Shown one piece after another: positions 22,385-32,112 of a stretch of DNA of 36,366 nt. Location: positions 1-36,366 of the forward strand of contig NZ_BAGJ01000034.1 in NCBI RefSeq assembly GCF_000308775.1, read 5' to 3'. Position numbers and translations under genes: made by a program. The DNA comes from Nocardia testacea NBRC 100365 (lineage in GTDB: Bacteria > Actinomycetota > Actinomycetes > Mycobacteriales > Mycobacteriaceae). Under the pieces are notes generated by a model. It saw nothing but the letters and a program-made list of their open reading frames with translations, was not told the origin of the DNA and did no database searches. Each line of letters begins with the position of its first letter. Position 1 is the first letter of the stretch.

Positions 22385-23632
22385 ATGTTCGAATGGTCCG
22401 ATACCGACCTGATGGTCCGCGACGCGGTGCGGACGTTCATCGATAAGGAAGTGCGCCCCCACCTGGACGCATTGGACAGCGGGGAGATGCTGCCCTATCC
22501 GGTTCTGCGCAAGCTGTACGCGGATTTCGGTATCGGTGCCATGGCCGAGGAAGCGCTGAACAAGCAGCTGGCGGCGAAACAGGCGGCCGCCGACGGGGCG
22601 GAGAAGCCGGCCGCGGCGGATAAGGAAGGGTCCGGCGGCGGTTTCGATCAGCAGACGATGATGGCCGTGCTGACCAGTGAACTCTCCGGCGTCTGTATGG
22701 GCCTGTGCAGTTCGCTCGGCGTGAGTACCGGACTCGGCGGCGCCACCATCCTCTCCCGCGGCACGCTTGCCCAGCAACAGCGCTGGGTGCCCGATATCGT
22801 CAGCCTCCGCAAGATCGCGTGCTGGGCCATCACCGAACCCGACTCCGGATCGGACGCGTTCGGCGGGATGAAGACCTACGTGCGACGCGACGGCGAGGAC
22901 TACATCCTCAACGGTCAGAAGACATTCATCACCAACGGTCCCTTCGCCGACACCCTGGTCGTCTACGCGAAACTGGACGAGGGCGACGGCACCCCGTCCC
23001 GCGACCGCAAGGTGCTCACCTTCGTTCTCGACGCGGGTATGGAGGGGCTCACCCAGGGCAAACCGTTCAAGAAAATGGGTCTGCACGCCTCGCCCACCGG
23101 GGAACTGTTCTTCGACAACGTCCGCCTCGGCCGGGATCGGCTGCTCGGCGAGACCGAGGAACACCGCGGCGGCGACGGCCGGGAGAGCGCCAAATCCAGT
23201 TTCGTGGCCGAGCGGGTCGGTATCGGGTTCATGGCGCTGGGTGTGATCAACGAATGCCTGCGCCTGTGCACCGACTACGCCCGCAACCGGAAGCTGTGGG
23301 GTCAGGAGATCGGACGGTTCCAGCTCATCCAGCTCAAGCTGGCGAAGATGGAGGTCGCCCGGATCAATGTGCAGAACATGGTGTTCAACATCATCGAGCG
23401 TGGAAAGGCCGGTAAACCGTTGAGCCTTTCGGAGGCCTCGGCGGTGAAACTGTACTCGTCGGAGGTCGCGACCGAGGTCGCGATGGAGGCCGTGCAGCTG
23501 TTCGGCGGCAACGGCTACATGTCGGAATACCGGGTGGAGCAGTTGGCCCGCGACGCGAAATCGCTCATGATCTACGCGGGCAGCAACGAGATCCAGGTGA
23601 CCCACGTGGCGAAGGGGCTGCTCGGAAACTGA
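22385..23632 (+). CDS. Acyl-CoA dehydrogenase, catalytic Glu at the IVD-type position
   Basis: This encodes 415 residues from ATG 22385, with GGAGG 5 nt upstream. It is an FAD-dependent acyl-CoA dehydrogenase that introduces an alpha-beta double bond into a CoA thioester. The FAD and substrate motifs are ITEPDSGSDA (149-158), ILNGQKTFITNG (174-185), FGGNGYMSEY (373-382) and RDAKSLMIYAGSNEIQ. The usual catalytic Glu of MCAD (IYEGT) is Ala398 here. Glu276 in FVAERVG takes the place of the isovaleryl-CoA/long-chain type base, which is known in those subfamilies. An Ala/Gly-rich insertion (about 62-88) is unusual. Branched-chain or long-chain substrates are inferred. It is a single gene, with no electron-transfer partner nearby. 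Confidence 0.93.
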   Translation: MFEWSDTDLMVRDAVRTFIDKEVRPHLDALDSGEMLPYPVLRKLYADFGIGAMAEEALNKQLAAKQAAADGAEKPAAADKEGSGGGFDQQTMMAVLTSELSGVCMGLCSSLGVSTGLGGATILSRGTLAQQQRWVPDIVSLRKIACWAITEPDSGSDAFGGMKTYVRRDGEDYILNGQKTFITNGPFADTLVVYAKLDEGDGTPSRDRKVLTFVLDAGMEGLTQGKPFKKMGLHASPTGELFFDNVRLGRDRLLGETEEHRGGDGRESAKSSFVAERVGIGFMALGVINECLRLCTDYARNRKLWGQEIGRFQLIQLKLAKMEVARINVQNMVFNIIERGKAGKPLSLSEASAVKLYSSEVATEVAMEAVQLFGGNGYMSEYRVEQLARDAKSLMIYAGSNEIQVTHVAKGLLGN

Positions 23633-23866
23633 TACTCGACCGCCGCCGCCCGATCGCCACTGCACCGGGAAGCGCCCACCACCTCGGCGCCGAGTCTTGC
23701 GAGGTCCATACAGGGTCGAGGCCCGTCCCGCCCTTGGCCGGAGGTGCTCGATGGTCGCCCTCTATGGGCGGCCCACCGCACATTGCATGTGCCGAAGACA
23801 CGAGTCCCGAGGCCGGAACGGCGGGACCGAGGGGGCCTCGACCCCGCGCCGCCGAGGCGGCGCCGA
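23633..23866. other. Gap between convergent genes
   Basis: This stretch lies between the acyl-CoA dehydrogenase stop and the alpha/beta-hydrolase stop. I see no supported gene, RNA or strong hairpin in it. Confidence 0.5.
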
Positions 23867-24727
23867 TTACACAGCGCGCAGGTGGTCGCGGCTGGCGTAG
23901 ATGTGTTCCGCTATGAGGTTCGCGATCCGATCGGGAGCCTCCAGCATGGGCACGTGGCCCGCCCGGCCGAGCAGGATCCGGTCCGCGGCCGGCGGCAGCT
24001 CACGGAGAAATCGGCCACCGTGTGCCCGGGCCGGGAGGACCCGGTCGGAATCGGCGAGGACCAGCCGGACCGGGGTCGTGATGTCGGACATATCCGCCAG
24101 CGACGGTCCGCGCAGCGTGCCGAGGGTGAGTGCGGGCAGCGCCGGGCAGTGCAGCGCGGCCAGGATCACCGCCGTGACGTCCGCACGGGAGACCGCCCGG
24201 GTGTTCTTGGTCAGCAGGTGCGCCATGGCCCATCGCAGGATCCGGCTCTCGGCGGGGGAATCGCCCAGCCGCCGCAGGATTGCGGCGATCGGAATCATCG
24301 GCGCGATCTCGGCGGCGGCGCGGAGCTGGAGCGGCGACGGGGTTTTCCAGCCGCCGGCCGGGGCGATCGCGGTGAGTGTGCGGGCGCGGCCGCGCCGCGC
24401 CAGTTCGAACCCCACCCAGCCGCCCAGGGAATTGCCGGCGATATGGCAGGTCCGCCAGCCGAGATCGTCCAGCTGCGCTTCGACCCGGTCGGCGAGGGTG
24501 GCGGCGGCGTACCGGCCGTCCGGGAATTCCGGCCCGCCCCAGTGACCGGCCAGGGCGGGAGCGAAGACCTCACAGCGGGCGGCCAGGAGGGTTGCCGTCC
24601 GCTCCCAGCAGTGCGGGGAGAGCAGCACTCCGTGCAGGAGCAGCAGCGGCGCGCCTGAACCCAGGTGCAGGGCCCCGACCGGCTCGGGCATCGCGGTCTC
24701 GGAGGTGCCTGACATCGATGTCGTCAC
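23867..24727 (-). CDS. Alpha/beta hydrolase
   Basis: This encodes 286 residues from a GTG at 24727; an in-frame ATG at 24715 is an alternative start. The alpha/beta-hydrolase fold is shown by the oxyanion motif LLLHGVLLSPHCW, nucleophile elbow GNSLGG (near residue 98), acid in LVLADSDRVLP and catalytic His in GRAGHVPMLEAPDRI. A helical cap lies between about residues 130 and 200. There is no signal peptide, so it is intracellular. The substrate is unknown; haloalkane, ester or epoxide hydrolysis cannot be told apart here. It is divergent from xthA, separated by about 45 bp. Confidence 0.88.
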   Translation of the reverse strand: MTTSMSGTSETAMPEPVGALHLGSGAPLLLLHGVLLSPHCWERTATLLAARCEVFAPALAGHWGGPEFPDGRYAAATLADRVEAQLDDLGWRTCHIAGNSLGGWVGFELARRGRARTLTAIAPAGGWKTPSPLQLRAAAEIAPMIPIAAILRRLGDSPAESRILRWAMAHLLTKNTRAVSRADVTAVILAALHCPALPALTLGTLRGPSLADMSDITTPVRLVLADSDRVLPARAHGGRFLRELPPAADRILLGRAGHVPMLEAPDRIANLIAEHIYASRDHLRAV

Positions 24728-24772
24728 CCCTTCCTGGCAAGTAGCGGTGACCTGTCATTGTACGGTCGATCG

Positions 24773-25555
24773 GTGCCGTACATCCTTTCCACTGTCAATG
24801 TCAACGGGGTCCGCGCGGCCGCGGGCAAGGGGCTGCTGGCCTGGCTGGCCCGGACCGAGGCCGATATCGTCTGCCTGCAGGAAACGCGGGCCGACGATGC
24901 CCAGGTGGCCGCCGCGCTCGCGCCCGCCCTGGCCGACGGCTGGTCTCTCGCCCACGCCGAGCCCGGCGCCAAGGGCCGTGCCGGGGTGGGGGTGCTGGCG
25001 CGGCGGCCGATGCGAGCGGTGCGGGTCGGAATCGAACCCGACAGTGAGTTCGCCGCCACCGGCCGCTACCTCGAGGTCGATTTCGACGAGGTGACCGTCG
25101 CGAGCGTGTACGTCCATACCGGAGAGGCAGATACGCCCCGGCAGGACGAGAAGTATCGTTTCCTCGACGAACTCGCCGCCCGGATGTCCAGCCGCACCGG
25201 AGCTTTCGTCATCGCCGGCGACTGGAATATCGCGCACACCGAACGAGACCTGAAGAACTGGAAGGGAAACCTGAAGAAATCCGGTTTCCTGCCCGCCGAA
25301 CGGGCCTGGCTGGACCGGCAACTGGCGGCCGGATACGTCGATGTCGTCCGGGAACTTCACCCGGAGGGTGACGGTCCGTTCAGCTGGTGGTCGTATCGTG
25401 GGCGCGCGTTCGACAACGACACCGGCTGGCGGATCGACTACCAGCTGGCGACACCGCAGGCCGCCGAACGGGCGAAGCAGGCGGTGGTCGAACGTGCCGC
25501 GACCTACGCGGAACGCTGGTCGGACCATGCTCCGGTGACCGTCCAGTATCGATGA
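24773..25555 (+). CDS. xthA: Exodeoxyribonuclease III / AP endonuclease
   Basis: This encodes 260 residues from GTG 24773; a TTG at 24758 is also in frame but less likely. It belongs to the ExoIII/APE1 endonuclease-exonuclease-phosphatase family, which cleaves abasic sites and removes 3'-blocked ends in base excision repair. Visible active-site motifs are STVNVNGVRAA (Asn), IVCLQETRAD (metal Glu), VYVHTGE, VIAGDWNIAHTERDLKNWKG (Asp and Asn), GWRIDYQLA and WSDHAPVTV (Asp-His pair). Length is normal for ExoIII. The RNase gene starts 10 bp downstream with its GAGGGGG overlapping the xthA stop region, so they are likely co-transcribed. Confidence 0.95.
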   Translation: MPYILSTVNVNGVRAAAGKGLLAWLARTEADIVCLQETRADDAQVAAALAPALADGWSLAHAEPGAKGRAGVGVLARRPMRAVRVGIEPDSEFAATGRYLEVDFDEVTVASVYVHTGEADTPRQDEKYRFLDELAARMSSRTGAFVIAGDWNIAHTERDLKNWKGNLKKSGFLPAERAWLDRQLAAGYVDVVRELHPEGDGPFSWWSYRGRAFDNDTGWRIDYQLATPQAAERAKQAVVERAATYAERWSDHAPVTVQYR

Positions 25556-25565
25556 GGGGGTAGTC

Positions 25566-26060
25566 GTGCGTGCGAAAGTTGTGAAGGTCCTCTCCGCGCT
25601 GAGTGCGGTGGTCGTGGCTGTCGTGGTCGCCCTGCTCAGCAGTCAGGCCGGAGAGGACAGCGGTTCCACCGACGCGGCGGCACGGTCGGAGACCGCGGCG
25701 GCCGCCACGTCGGTCGCGCCGAAGCCTGCACCGGGCCGGACCACGGCGTCCGATGCCCCGGTGGTGTCGAAGGTGGCCGGGGTGCCCGACCGGGCCTACG
25801 CCACACTCGCGGAGATCGATGCCGGGCGCTGGCCCGATTCGGCGAACGCCCCGGGCACCAAGGGCGGTATTCGGTTCGGGAACCGGGAGGGCCGCCTGCC
25901 CGCCGCGGATTCCGCGGGCAAGGCAGTCGAGTACCAGGAGTGGGATGTGAACCCGAAGAAACCGGGGCAGTCCCGCGACGCCGAACGCATTGTCACCGGC
26001 AGCGACGGCTCCGCCTGGTACACCGGTGACCACTACGACACCTTCACCAGGATGCGCTGA
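25566..26060 (+). CDS. Secreted guanyl-specific ribonuclease (RNase Sa/barnase family)
   Basis: This encodes 164 residues from GTG 25566, with GAGGGGG 5 nt upstream. Residues 1-28 form a signal peptide or anchor (VVKVLSALSAVVVAVVVALL). A linker rich in Ala, Ser and Thr (to about 70) leads to the catalytic domain. The catalytic triad of RNase Sa is visible: Glu125 in YQEWDV, Arg141 in DAERIVTG and His156 in TGDHYDTF. The enzyme cleaves RNA after guanosine and should be exported. The gene overlaps the next one by 1 nt, which encodes its barstar-type inhibitor, forming an effector-immunity pair. A role in competition with other bacteria or in nutrient scavenging is inferred. Confidence 0.93.
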   Translation: MRAKVVKVLSALSAVVVAVVVALLSSQAGEDSGSTDAAARSETAAAATSVAPKPAPGRTTASDAPVVSKVAGVPDRAYATLAEIDAGRWPDSANAPGTKGGIRFGNREGRLPAADSAGKAVEYQEWDVNPKKPGQSRDAERIVTGSDGSAWYTGDHYDTFTRMR

Positions 26061-26539
26061 TGGCCGAACCTGTCCTGCTGGCCGATTTCCTCACCCGCCC
26101 GCACCACGGGTCGGCAGCCACCGCCGCACTGCCGGTCGTGGGTGTGGCGGCCGTGGACGCCGCCGAGTTCAGCCGGGTGCGCTACGGCGCGCCCGCCGGC
26201 TACCGGGTGCGCGAAGTCCGCGGCAGCCGGATGCGCACAGTCCCGGCGTTGTTCGACGAATTCGCCGCGGCACTGCAATTCCCGTACTACTTCCGGCCGA
26301 ACAAGGACGCGTTCGACGAATGCCTGTTCAACCTCGAGGATCTGCTCGGGGACGCCACCGGCTATGTGGTGGCCGTCCGTGATGCCGGGCAACTGCTCGC
26401 GGACGCGCCGGGGGAGCGGGAGTGGTTCGGTTCGGTGCTCGTCGAATGCGCGGAATTCTGGGCCTCGCGGGAGGTGGCGTTCCGGGTCGTCCTGCAGGGG
26501 GCGCCGGAGGGGCTGACCGCGGTCCCGGTCCGCGTCTGA
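26060..26539 (+). CDS. Barstar-family ribonuclease inhibitor
   Basis: This encodes 159 residues; ATG 26060 overlaps the RNase stop by 1 nt. The C-terminal part (about residues 45-140) is barstar-like: FDEFAAALQFPYYF, then RPNKDAFDECLFNLEDL, matching the barstar helix that plugs the ribonuclease active site. The acidic residues Asp and Glu there are those expected to contact the RNase. There is no signal peptide, so it stays in the cytoplasm and protects the producer from enzyme not yet exported. It has an unusual 45-residue N-terminal extension compared with the 90-residue classic barstar. It converges with the TetR gene. Confidence 0.9.
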   Translation: MAEPVLLADFLTRPHHGSAATAALPVVGVAAVDAAEFSRVRYGAPAGYRVREVRGSRMRTVPALFDEFAAALQFPYYFRPNKDAFDECLFNLEDLLGDATGYVVAVRDAGQLLADAPGEREWFGSVLVECAEFWASREVAFRVVLQGAPEGLTAVPVRV

Positions 26540-26558
26540 TCGCCCACCGCGGAGCGGT

Positions 26559-27194
26559 TCAGTCGCCGGGGTGCGCGAAGTCCTCGCCGAGCAGGACGAA
26601 GACATCGGTGGTGTAATCGATCAACTCGTCGCGGCTGATCGGCAGATCACCGCGCACCCAGCCGGTCAGTGTCTGGACCAGCCCACCTACCAGATAGGTG
26701 GCCCGGAAATCGATCACCGGGTCCGGCGCCGGGTCGGTGACCCCGTAGAACTCGATCCCCTCACTGGCCACCAGCCGGGCGAATACCCGGATGGTCTCGG
26801 TGGTGCGCGCCCGTAACTGCGGGGTCGCCATCGCGGCGACCATGGTGACCTCGGTTTTGCGGGGATCGTCGGTGAGTAGATGGATACCCGCGGTGATGGC
26901 CGCGTGCGCCTTGGCCCGCGAATCGTCACCGGCTGTCTGCAGGGCCGCCGCGATCGCGATCACCAGTTCCTCGGCGATTCGGTCGACCAGCGCGGTGAGT
27001 ACGTCGTCGCGGCTGCCGAAACTCTCGTAGTAGTAGCGCTCGTTGAGCCCGGCTTCCGAGCACATCCCCGAGACGGTGAGCTTGTCCAGTCCCTGGGTGC
27101 CGATGATCTCGAGTGCCGCATCGAGCAACGCGGTGCGCCGTTGGACCCGCCGTTCCTCCGCGGACAAACCGCCATACGTGCGCTGCGCTGCCAT
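26559..27194 (-). CDS. TetR/AcrR family transcriptional regulator
   Basis: This encodes 211 residues from ATG 27194. The N-terminal helix-turn-helix (about residues 20-66) contains LLDAALEIIGTQGLDKLTVS, MCSEAGLNERYYYESFGSRD, the TetR pattern. The remainder is an all-helical ligand-binding domain of usual length. It is divergent from the DUF2236 oxygenase gene, with two operator-like inverted repeats in between, so it probably represses that gene and perhaps itself. The ligand is unknown; a lipid or steroid derivative is plausible for actinomycetes and is inference. Residues differ too much to assign a named regulator. Confidence 0.93.
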   Translation of the reverse strand: MAAQRTYGGLSAEERRVQRRTALLDAALEIIGTQGLDKLTVSGMCSEAGLNERYYYESFGSRDDVLTALVDRIAEELVIAIAAALQTAGDDSRAKAHAAITAGIHLLTDDPRKTEVTMVAAMATPQLRARTTETIRVFARLVASEGIEFYGVTDPAPDPVIDFRATYLVGGLVQTLTGWVRGDLPISRDELIDYTTDVFVLLGEDFAHPGD

Positions 27195-27302
27195 AGCCCG
27201 AGTTTATTGGTCCGCGCCGGGTAAGCAGGTGCCGGTCGCCGCACCTCGCTCCCGCGATCAACCGAGCACGACAACCACCGTACCGCGGAAGCACCCCCAC
27301 TT

Positions 27303-27320
27303 TGGTAACAGCTCTTGCCA
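27303..27320. promoter_or_regulatory. Operator-like inverted repeat 1 (TetR/oxygenase)
   Basis: TGGTAA-N6-TTGCCA is an inverted repeat with one mismatch, in the tetR-oxygenase divergent region. A second site with the same spacing lies 31 bp downstream. Confidence 0.6.
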
Positions 27321-27333
27321 GAAATGGAGCAAC

Positions 27334-27351
27334 TGGTGGATGCTATTGCCA
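27334..27351. promoter_or_regulatory. Operator-like inverted repeat 2 (TetR/oxygenase)
   Basis: TGGTGG-N6-TTGCCA repeats the right half and most of the left half of the first site. The centre-to-centre distance is 31 bp, about three helical turns, so two dimers could sit on the same face. The oxygenase start is 46 bp further on. Confidence 0.6.
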
Positions 27352-27397
27352 GATGCGGGTGCGCAGTGCTCGACGTGGAGCGGACCAGGAGGCTCGG

Positions 27398-29393
<1,996 letters not shown>

Positions 29394-29436
29394 TACCGGC
29401 CGCCGGCCGTGCGTGTGGCGATGAGGGGCGCGAACA

Positions 29437-30465
29437 GTGCAGGTGATCGATAACGGTAAGGCCGCAGTCCAGCGCATGATCGGAGAGCGGCCGTGGCTCG
29501 ACCATCTGGTCCGCGCGGCCGGGAGATATCAGAATCAGCGCGGCGACTACTACGCGGCGGGTATCACGTATTTCACTGTGCTGTCGCTGTTCCCGTTGCT
29601 GATGATCGCCTTCGCCATCGCGGGCTTCGTGCTGGCGGGCAACGCCGAGCTACTCGGCGAACTGCAGGACAAGGTCGTCGAGAACATCCCGGGTGAGATG
29701 GGGGATCAACTCAACGACCTGATCGACCAGGCGGTGAACTCCCGCGGGACGGTGGGTGTGCTCGGTCTGCTCACCGGGCTGTACTCCGGCCTCGGCTGGA
29801 TGGCGAACCTGCGCAAAGCGCTGACCGAACAGTGGGAGCAGCCCTCGGACGAGGACAACTGGCTGCGCACCAAGGTGTCGGACCTGGGCGCGCTGCTGGG
29901 TCTGTTCCTCGCCCTGGTGGTGTCGCTGGGGTTGTCGGCGGTGGCGTCGAGCCGGCTCGGGGTGCAACTGCTCGAACTGCTGGGTCTGCACGAGATGCCC
30001 GGGGTGCGCTGGCTGCTGTGGCTGCTGTCCACCCTGCTCGCCATGGTGGCCTCGTGGGCGCTGTTCGCCTGGATCATCGCCCGGCTGCCGCGGGAGCCGG
30101 TCACCCTGCGCAGCGCCCTGAAGGCCGCCGCGCTGGCGGCGGTGGGCTTCGAGGTCTTCAAGAATATCGCCGGGATCTATATGCGGTCGGTGCTGAACAG
30201 CCCGGCCGGCGCCGCCTTCGGTTCGATCATCGGCATCATGGTGTTCAGTTACGTGGTCTATCGGATCATTCTGTTCGCCACGGCCTGGGCGGCGACCGCG
30301 CGGGAGAACGAGCAGCCGGCCTCGGTGCCGGTGCCCGGGCCGGCGCTGATCCGGCCGCGCATGGACAGTGGCCGGCCGGGATTTTTCGGTGGTGCCGCGC
30401 TGTTCGGCGTCGGCGCGCTCGCCACGCTGGGTATCACCCGGCTGCGCCGCCGCCGGCGCGACTAG
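29437..30465 (+). CDS. yhjD: YhjD/YihY/BrkB family inner-membrane protein
   Basis: This encodes 342 residues from GTG 29437. The N-terminal RPWLDHLVRAAGRYQNQRGD and YYAAGITYFTVLSLFPLLMI segment are typical of this family, which has about six membrane helices. These lie around residues 40-65, 105-120, 145-170, 185-215, 230-250 and 260-285. A basic cytoplasmic tail ends RLRRRRRD after a last hydrophobic stretch. The family has been linked to lipid transport but its role is not settled. Being downstream of trpS is conserved in actinobacteria. Confidence 0.93.
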   Translation: MQVIDNGKAAVQRMIGERPWLDHLVRAAGRYQNQRGDYYAAGITYFTVLSLFPLLMIAFAIAGFVLAGNAELLGELQDKVVENIPGEMGDQLNDLIDQAVNSRGTVGVLGLLTGLYSGLGWMANLRKALTEQWEQPSDEDNWLRTKVSDLGALLGLFLALVVSLGLSAVASSRLGVQLLELLGLHEMPGVRWLLWLLSTLLAMVASWALFAWIIARLPREPVTLRSALKAAALAAVGFEVFKNIAGIYMRSVLNSPAGAAFGSIIGIMVFSYVVYRIILFATAWAATARENEQPASVPVPGPALIRPRMDSGRPGFFGGAALFGVGALATLGITRLRRRRRD

Positions 30466-30796
30466 CGGCACGTGCCGGCGGGCGTAACTCGGCGGATCAC
30501 CGGCTGTTCGGCCATATTTCACCCCGGCGGACCACACCCGAACTGTGGGCGACTTCCGTGTCGACACCGATGTCGAATCGGTCCTTCTGCCGGGATTGTC
30601 CGGTCGTAATGGCCCGTTCGAATGCCTGGGTATCGCCGCGGATATGTACTCATACACCCGGATGCGGATATTTCGGATCGCGTGACGGATGTTCCGTGCC
30701 GAGGCTTGTCCTATCGTCCGATTCGAGGTAGCTCGATTCCCGGAAATTCGCCGGGGCGCACAGCGTTCGGCATGCTGCCGAGTAGAGGAGGACCCG

Positions 30797-30886
30797 GTGG
30801 GTTCCGAGGCGTCGACCCGGCATCCCGCACCCGCGGTGGTGCGCCCGGCGGATTCGAGGCGGAGTTTTCGTTGGCCGTCGCGTTAG
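30797..30886 (+). CDS. 29-residue ORF ahead of the MFS/ATP-grasp operon
   Basis: GTG 30797 has one of the strongest ribosome-binding sites in the window (AGAGGAGG, 5-nt spacer). The ORF encodes 29 residues (start VGSEASTRHPAPAVVRPADS), Arg/Ser/Pro/Ala-rich with an RRSFRWPSR end, and overlaps the MFS start by 16 bp in another frame. It could be a coupling leader, a small peptide substrate, or the true N-terminus of the MFS gene displaced by a frameshift. The 400-bp region 30466-30870 otherwise holds no gene I can support; a GTGTCGACAC palindrome lies at 30558-30567. Confidence 0.45.
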   Translation: MGSEASTRHPAPAVVRPADSRRSFRWPSR

Positions 30887-32112
30887 CAGGCAAGCGGAAG
30901 ACACCGTCGTTTCCCGCGGAAGTATGGATCGTTTCGATCACCACCTTTCTGAGCAGGTCGGTCGGCTTTCTGGCGCTGTTCTCGACGGTGTTCTACACAT
31001 CGATGGGGCTGAGCCCTTCGGCGCTGACCCTCGCATTGTTCGCGGGTGGTTTCGCCGGAGTGCTCGGCTCGGTCGCCGGCGGCTGGTTCGCCGCCCGTTT
31101 CGGCTCCACCGATGTGCTGATCGCCGGTTCCGTGCTCAATGTTCCGCTGCTGTACCTGCTCGGTATGTCGACGACCGATCCGGTACCGGCCATTGTGCTC
31201 GCATCGCTGAGTGTGGCGGTGACGCAATCGTTCTCGGGACCGGCGGCGGCGTTGGTGACGGGATCGGCCTATGAGGGAAATACCGTCACGGTGGTCGCTT
31301 TCCACCGCATTTTCCTCAGCAGCGGCGTCACGGTCGCCCCGATCATGGTTTCCGCGGTGGGGGAGCACAACTTCTCCATGTTGTTCTCGCTGTCCGCCTT
31401 CGGCTCACTGGGCACCGCCGCGTTCCTGTTCTCCGAACGCTCCAGGCTGCGCGGCGCCGAGGCGCTGGCGGCGGCACGGGAACGGAACGCGTCCGCGCCC
31501 GATCCGATCTCCGATACCGCCGCGGCGGCGCCGCACGACCCGTCCCGCGTTTCGCGACTGTGGGCGGTGGTCGTGGTATTCGGCACGGCCATGGCGGTCT
31601 ACGCGCAGAGTATGAGCGGAATTCCGCTGTCGGTCGAGAAGGTTTCCCACGATGGCCGGCTCTACAGCGTCCTGCTCATCATCAATTCGCTATTCATCAT
31701 CTTCTTCGAGCTGCCGATCAGCACCCTGACTGCCAGGCTGAACTGGAACTACGCGCTGGGTCTGGGGATATTCGTCACCGGGCTCGGGCTCGCTGTCTGC
31801 GGCGCGGGTTCGAGCTGGACCGTGTGTATTGCCGGATTCGTGCTCTTCTCGCTGGGCGAGGCGATATTCATCCCACAGGCGAGCGCTTCGATCGCCGATA
31901 TCTCGACGCCCTCGGAGAACCCCCGGTATCAGGGTTATCTGTCGGCCGCCCAGTCGTTCGGATTCGCCGTGGGTCCCGGTCTCGGCGCTTTCGGGGTGCT
32001 ACACGACAGCGCGCTGTACTGGACGCTCGTCATCCAGATCTCGTTCGCCGCGGGCGCGGTGGCGGTAGTTGCAGGAATGTCCAAGAACAGGAGTTCGGTT
32101 CGTGTCGGATAA
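30871..32112 (+). CDS. MFS transporter, probable exporter
   Basis: This encodes about 413 residues if the TTG at 30871 is used, with GGCGGAG 6 nt upstream. An ATG at 30772 in the same frame would add a Gly/Pro/Arg-rich stretch with no membrane features. There are 12 hydrophobic helices: the first block, PAEVWIVSITTFLSRSVGFL, starts at about residue 15, and motif A-like GGWFAARFGSTDVLIAG follows the second helix. A cytoplasmic loop (about 190-225) divides the halves. The substrate is unknown. It overlaps the ATP-grasp gene by 11 bp, so the pair is one operon, suggesting export of the ligase product or of a related small molecule. Confidence 0.87.
   Translation: MAVALAGKRKTPSFPAEVWIVSITTFLSRSVGFLALFSTVFYTSMGLSPSALTLALFAGGFAGVLGSVAGGWFAARFGSTDVLIAGSVLNVPLLYLLGMSTTDPVPAIVLASLSVAVTQSFSGPAAALVTGSAYEGNTVTVVAFHRIFLSSGVTVAPIMVSAVGEHNFSMLFSLSAFGSLGTAAFLFSERSRLRGAEALAAARERNASAPDPISDTAAAAPHDPSRVSRLWAVVVVFGTAMAVYAQSMSGIPLSVEKVSHDGRLYSVLLIINSLFIIFFELPISTLTARLNWNYALGLGIFVTGLGLAVCGAGSSWTVCIAGFVLFSLGEAIFIPQASASIADISTPSENPRYQGYLSAAQSFGFAVGPGLGAFGVLHDSALYWTLVIQISFAAGAVAVVAGMSKNRSSVRVG

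Noticed and set aside
21980..23665. 561-codon minus-strand frame opposite the acyl-CoA dehydrogenase
   Set aside because: Antisense shadow of a clear gene, with His/Gln/Arg-rich composition and no motif.
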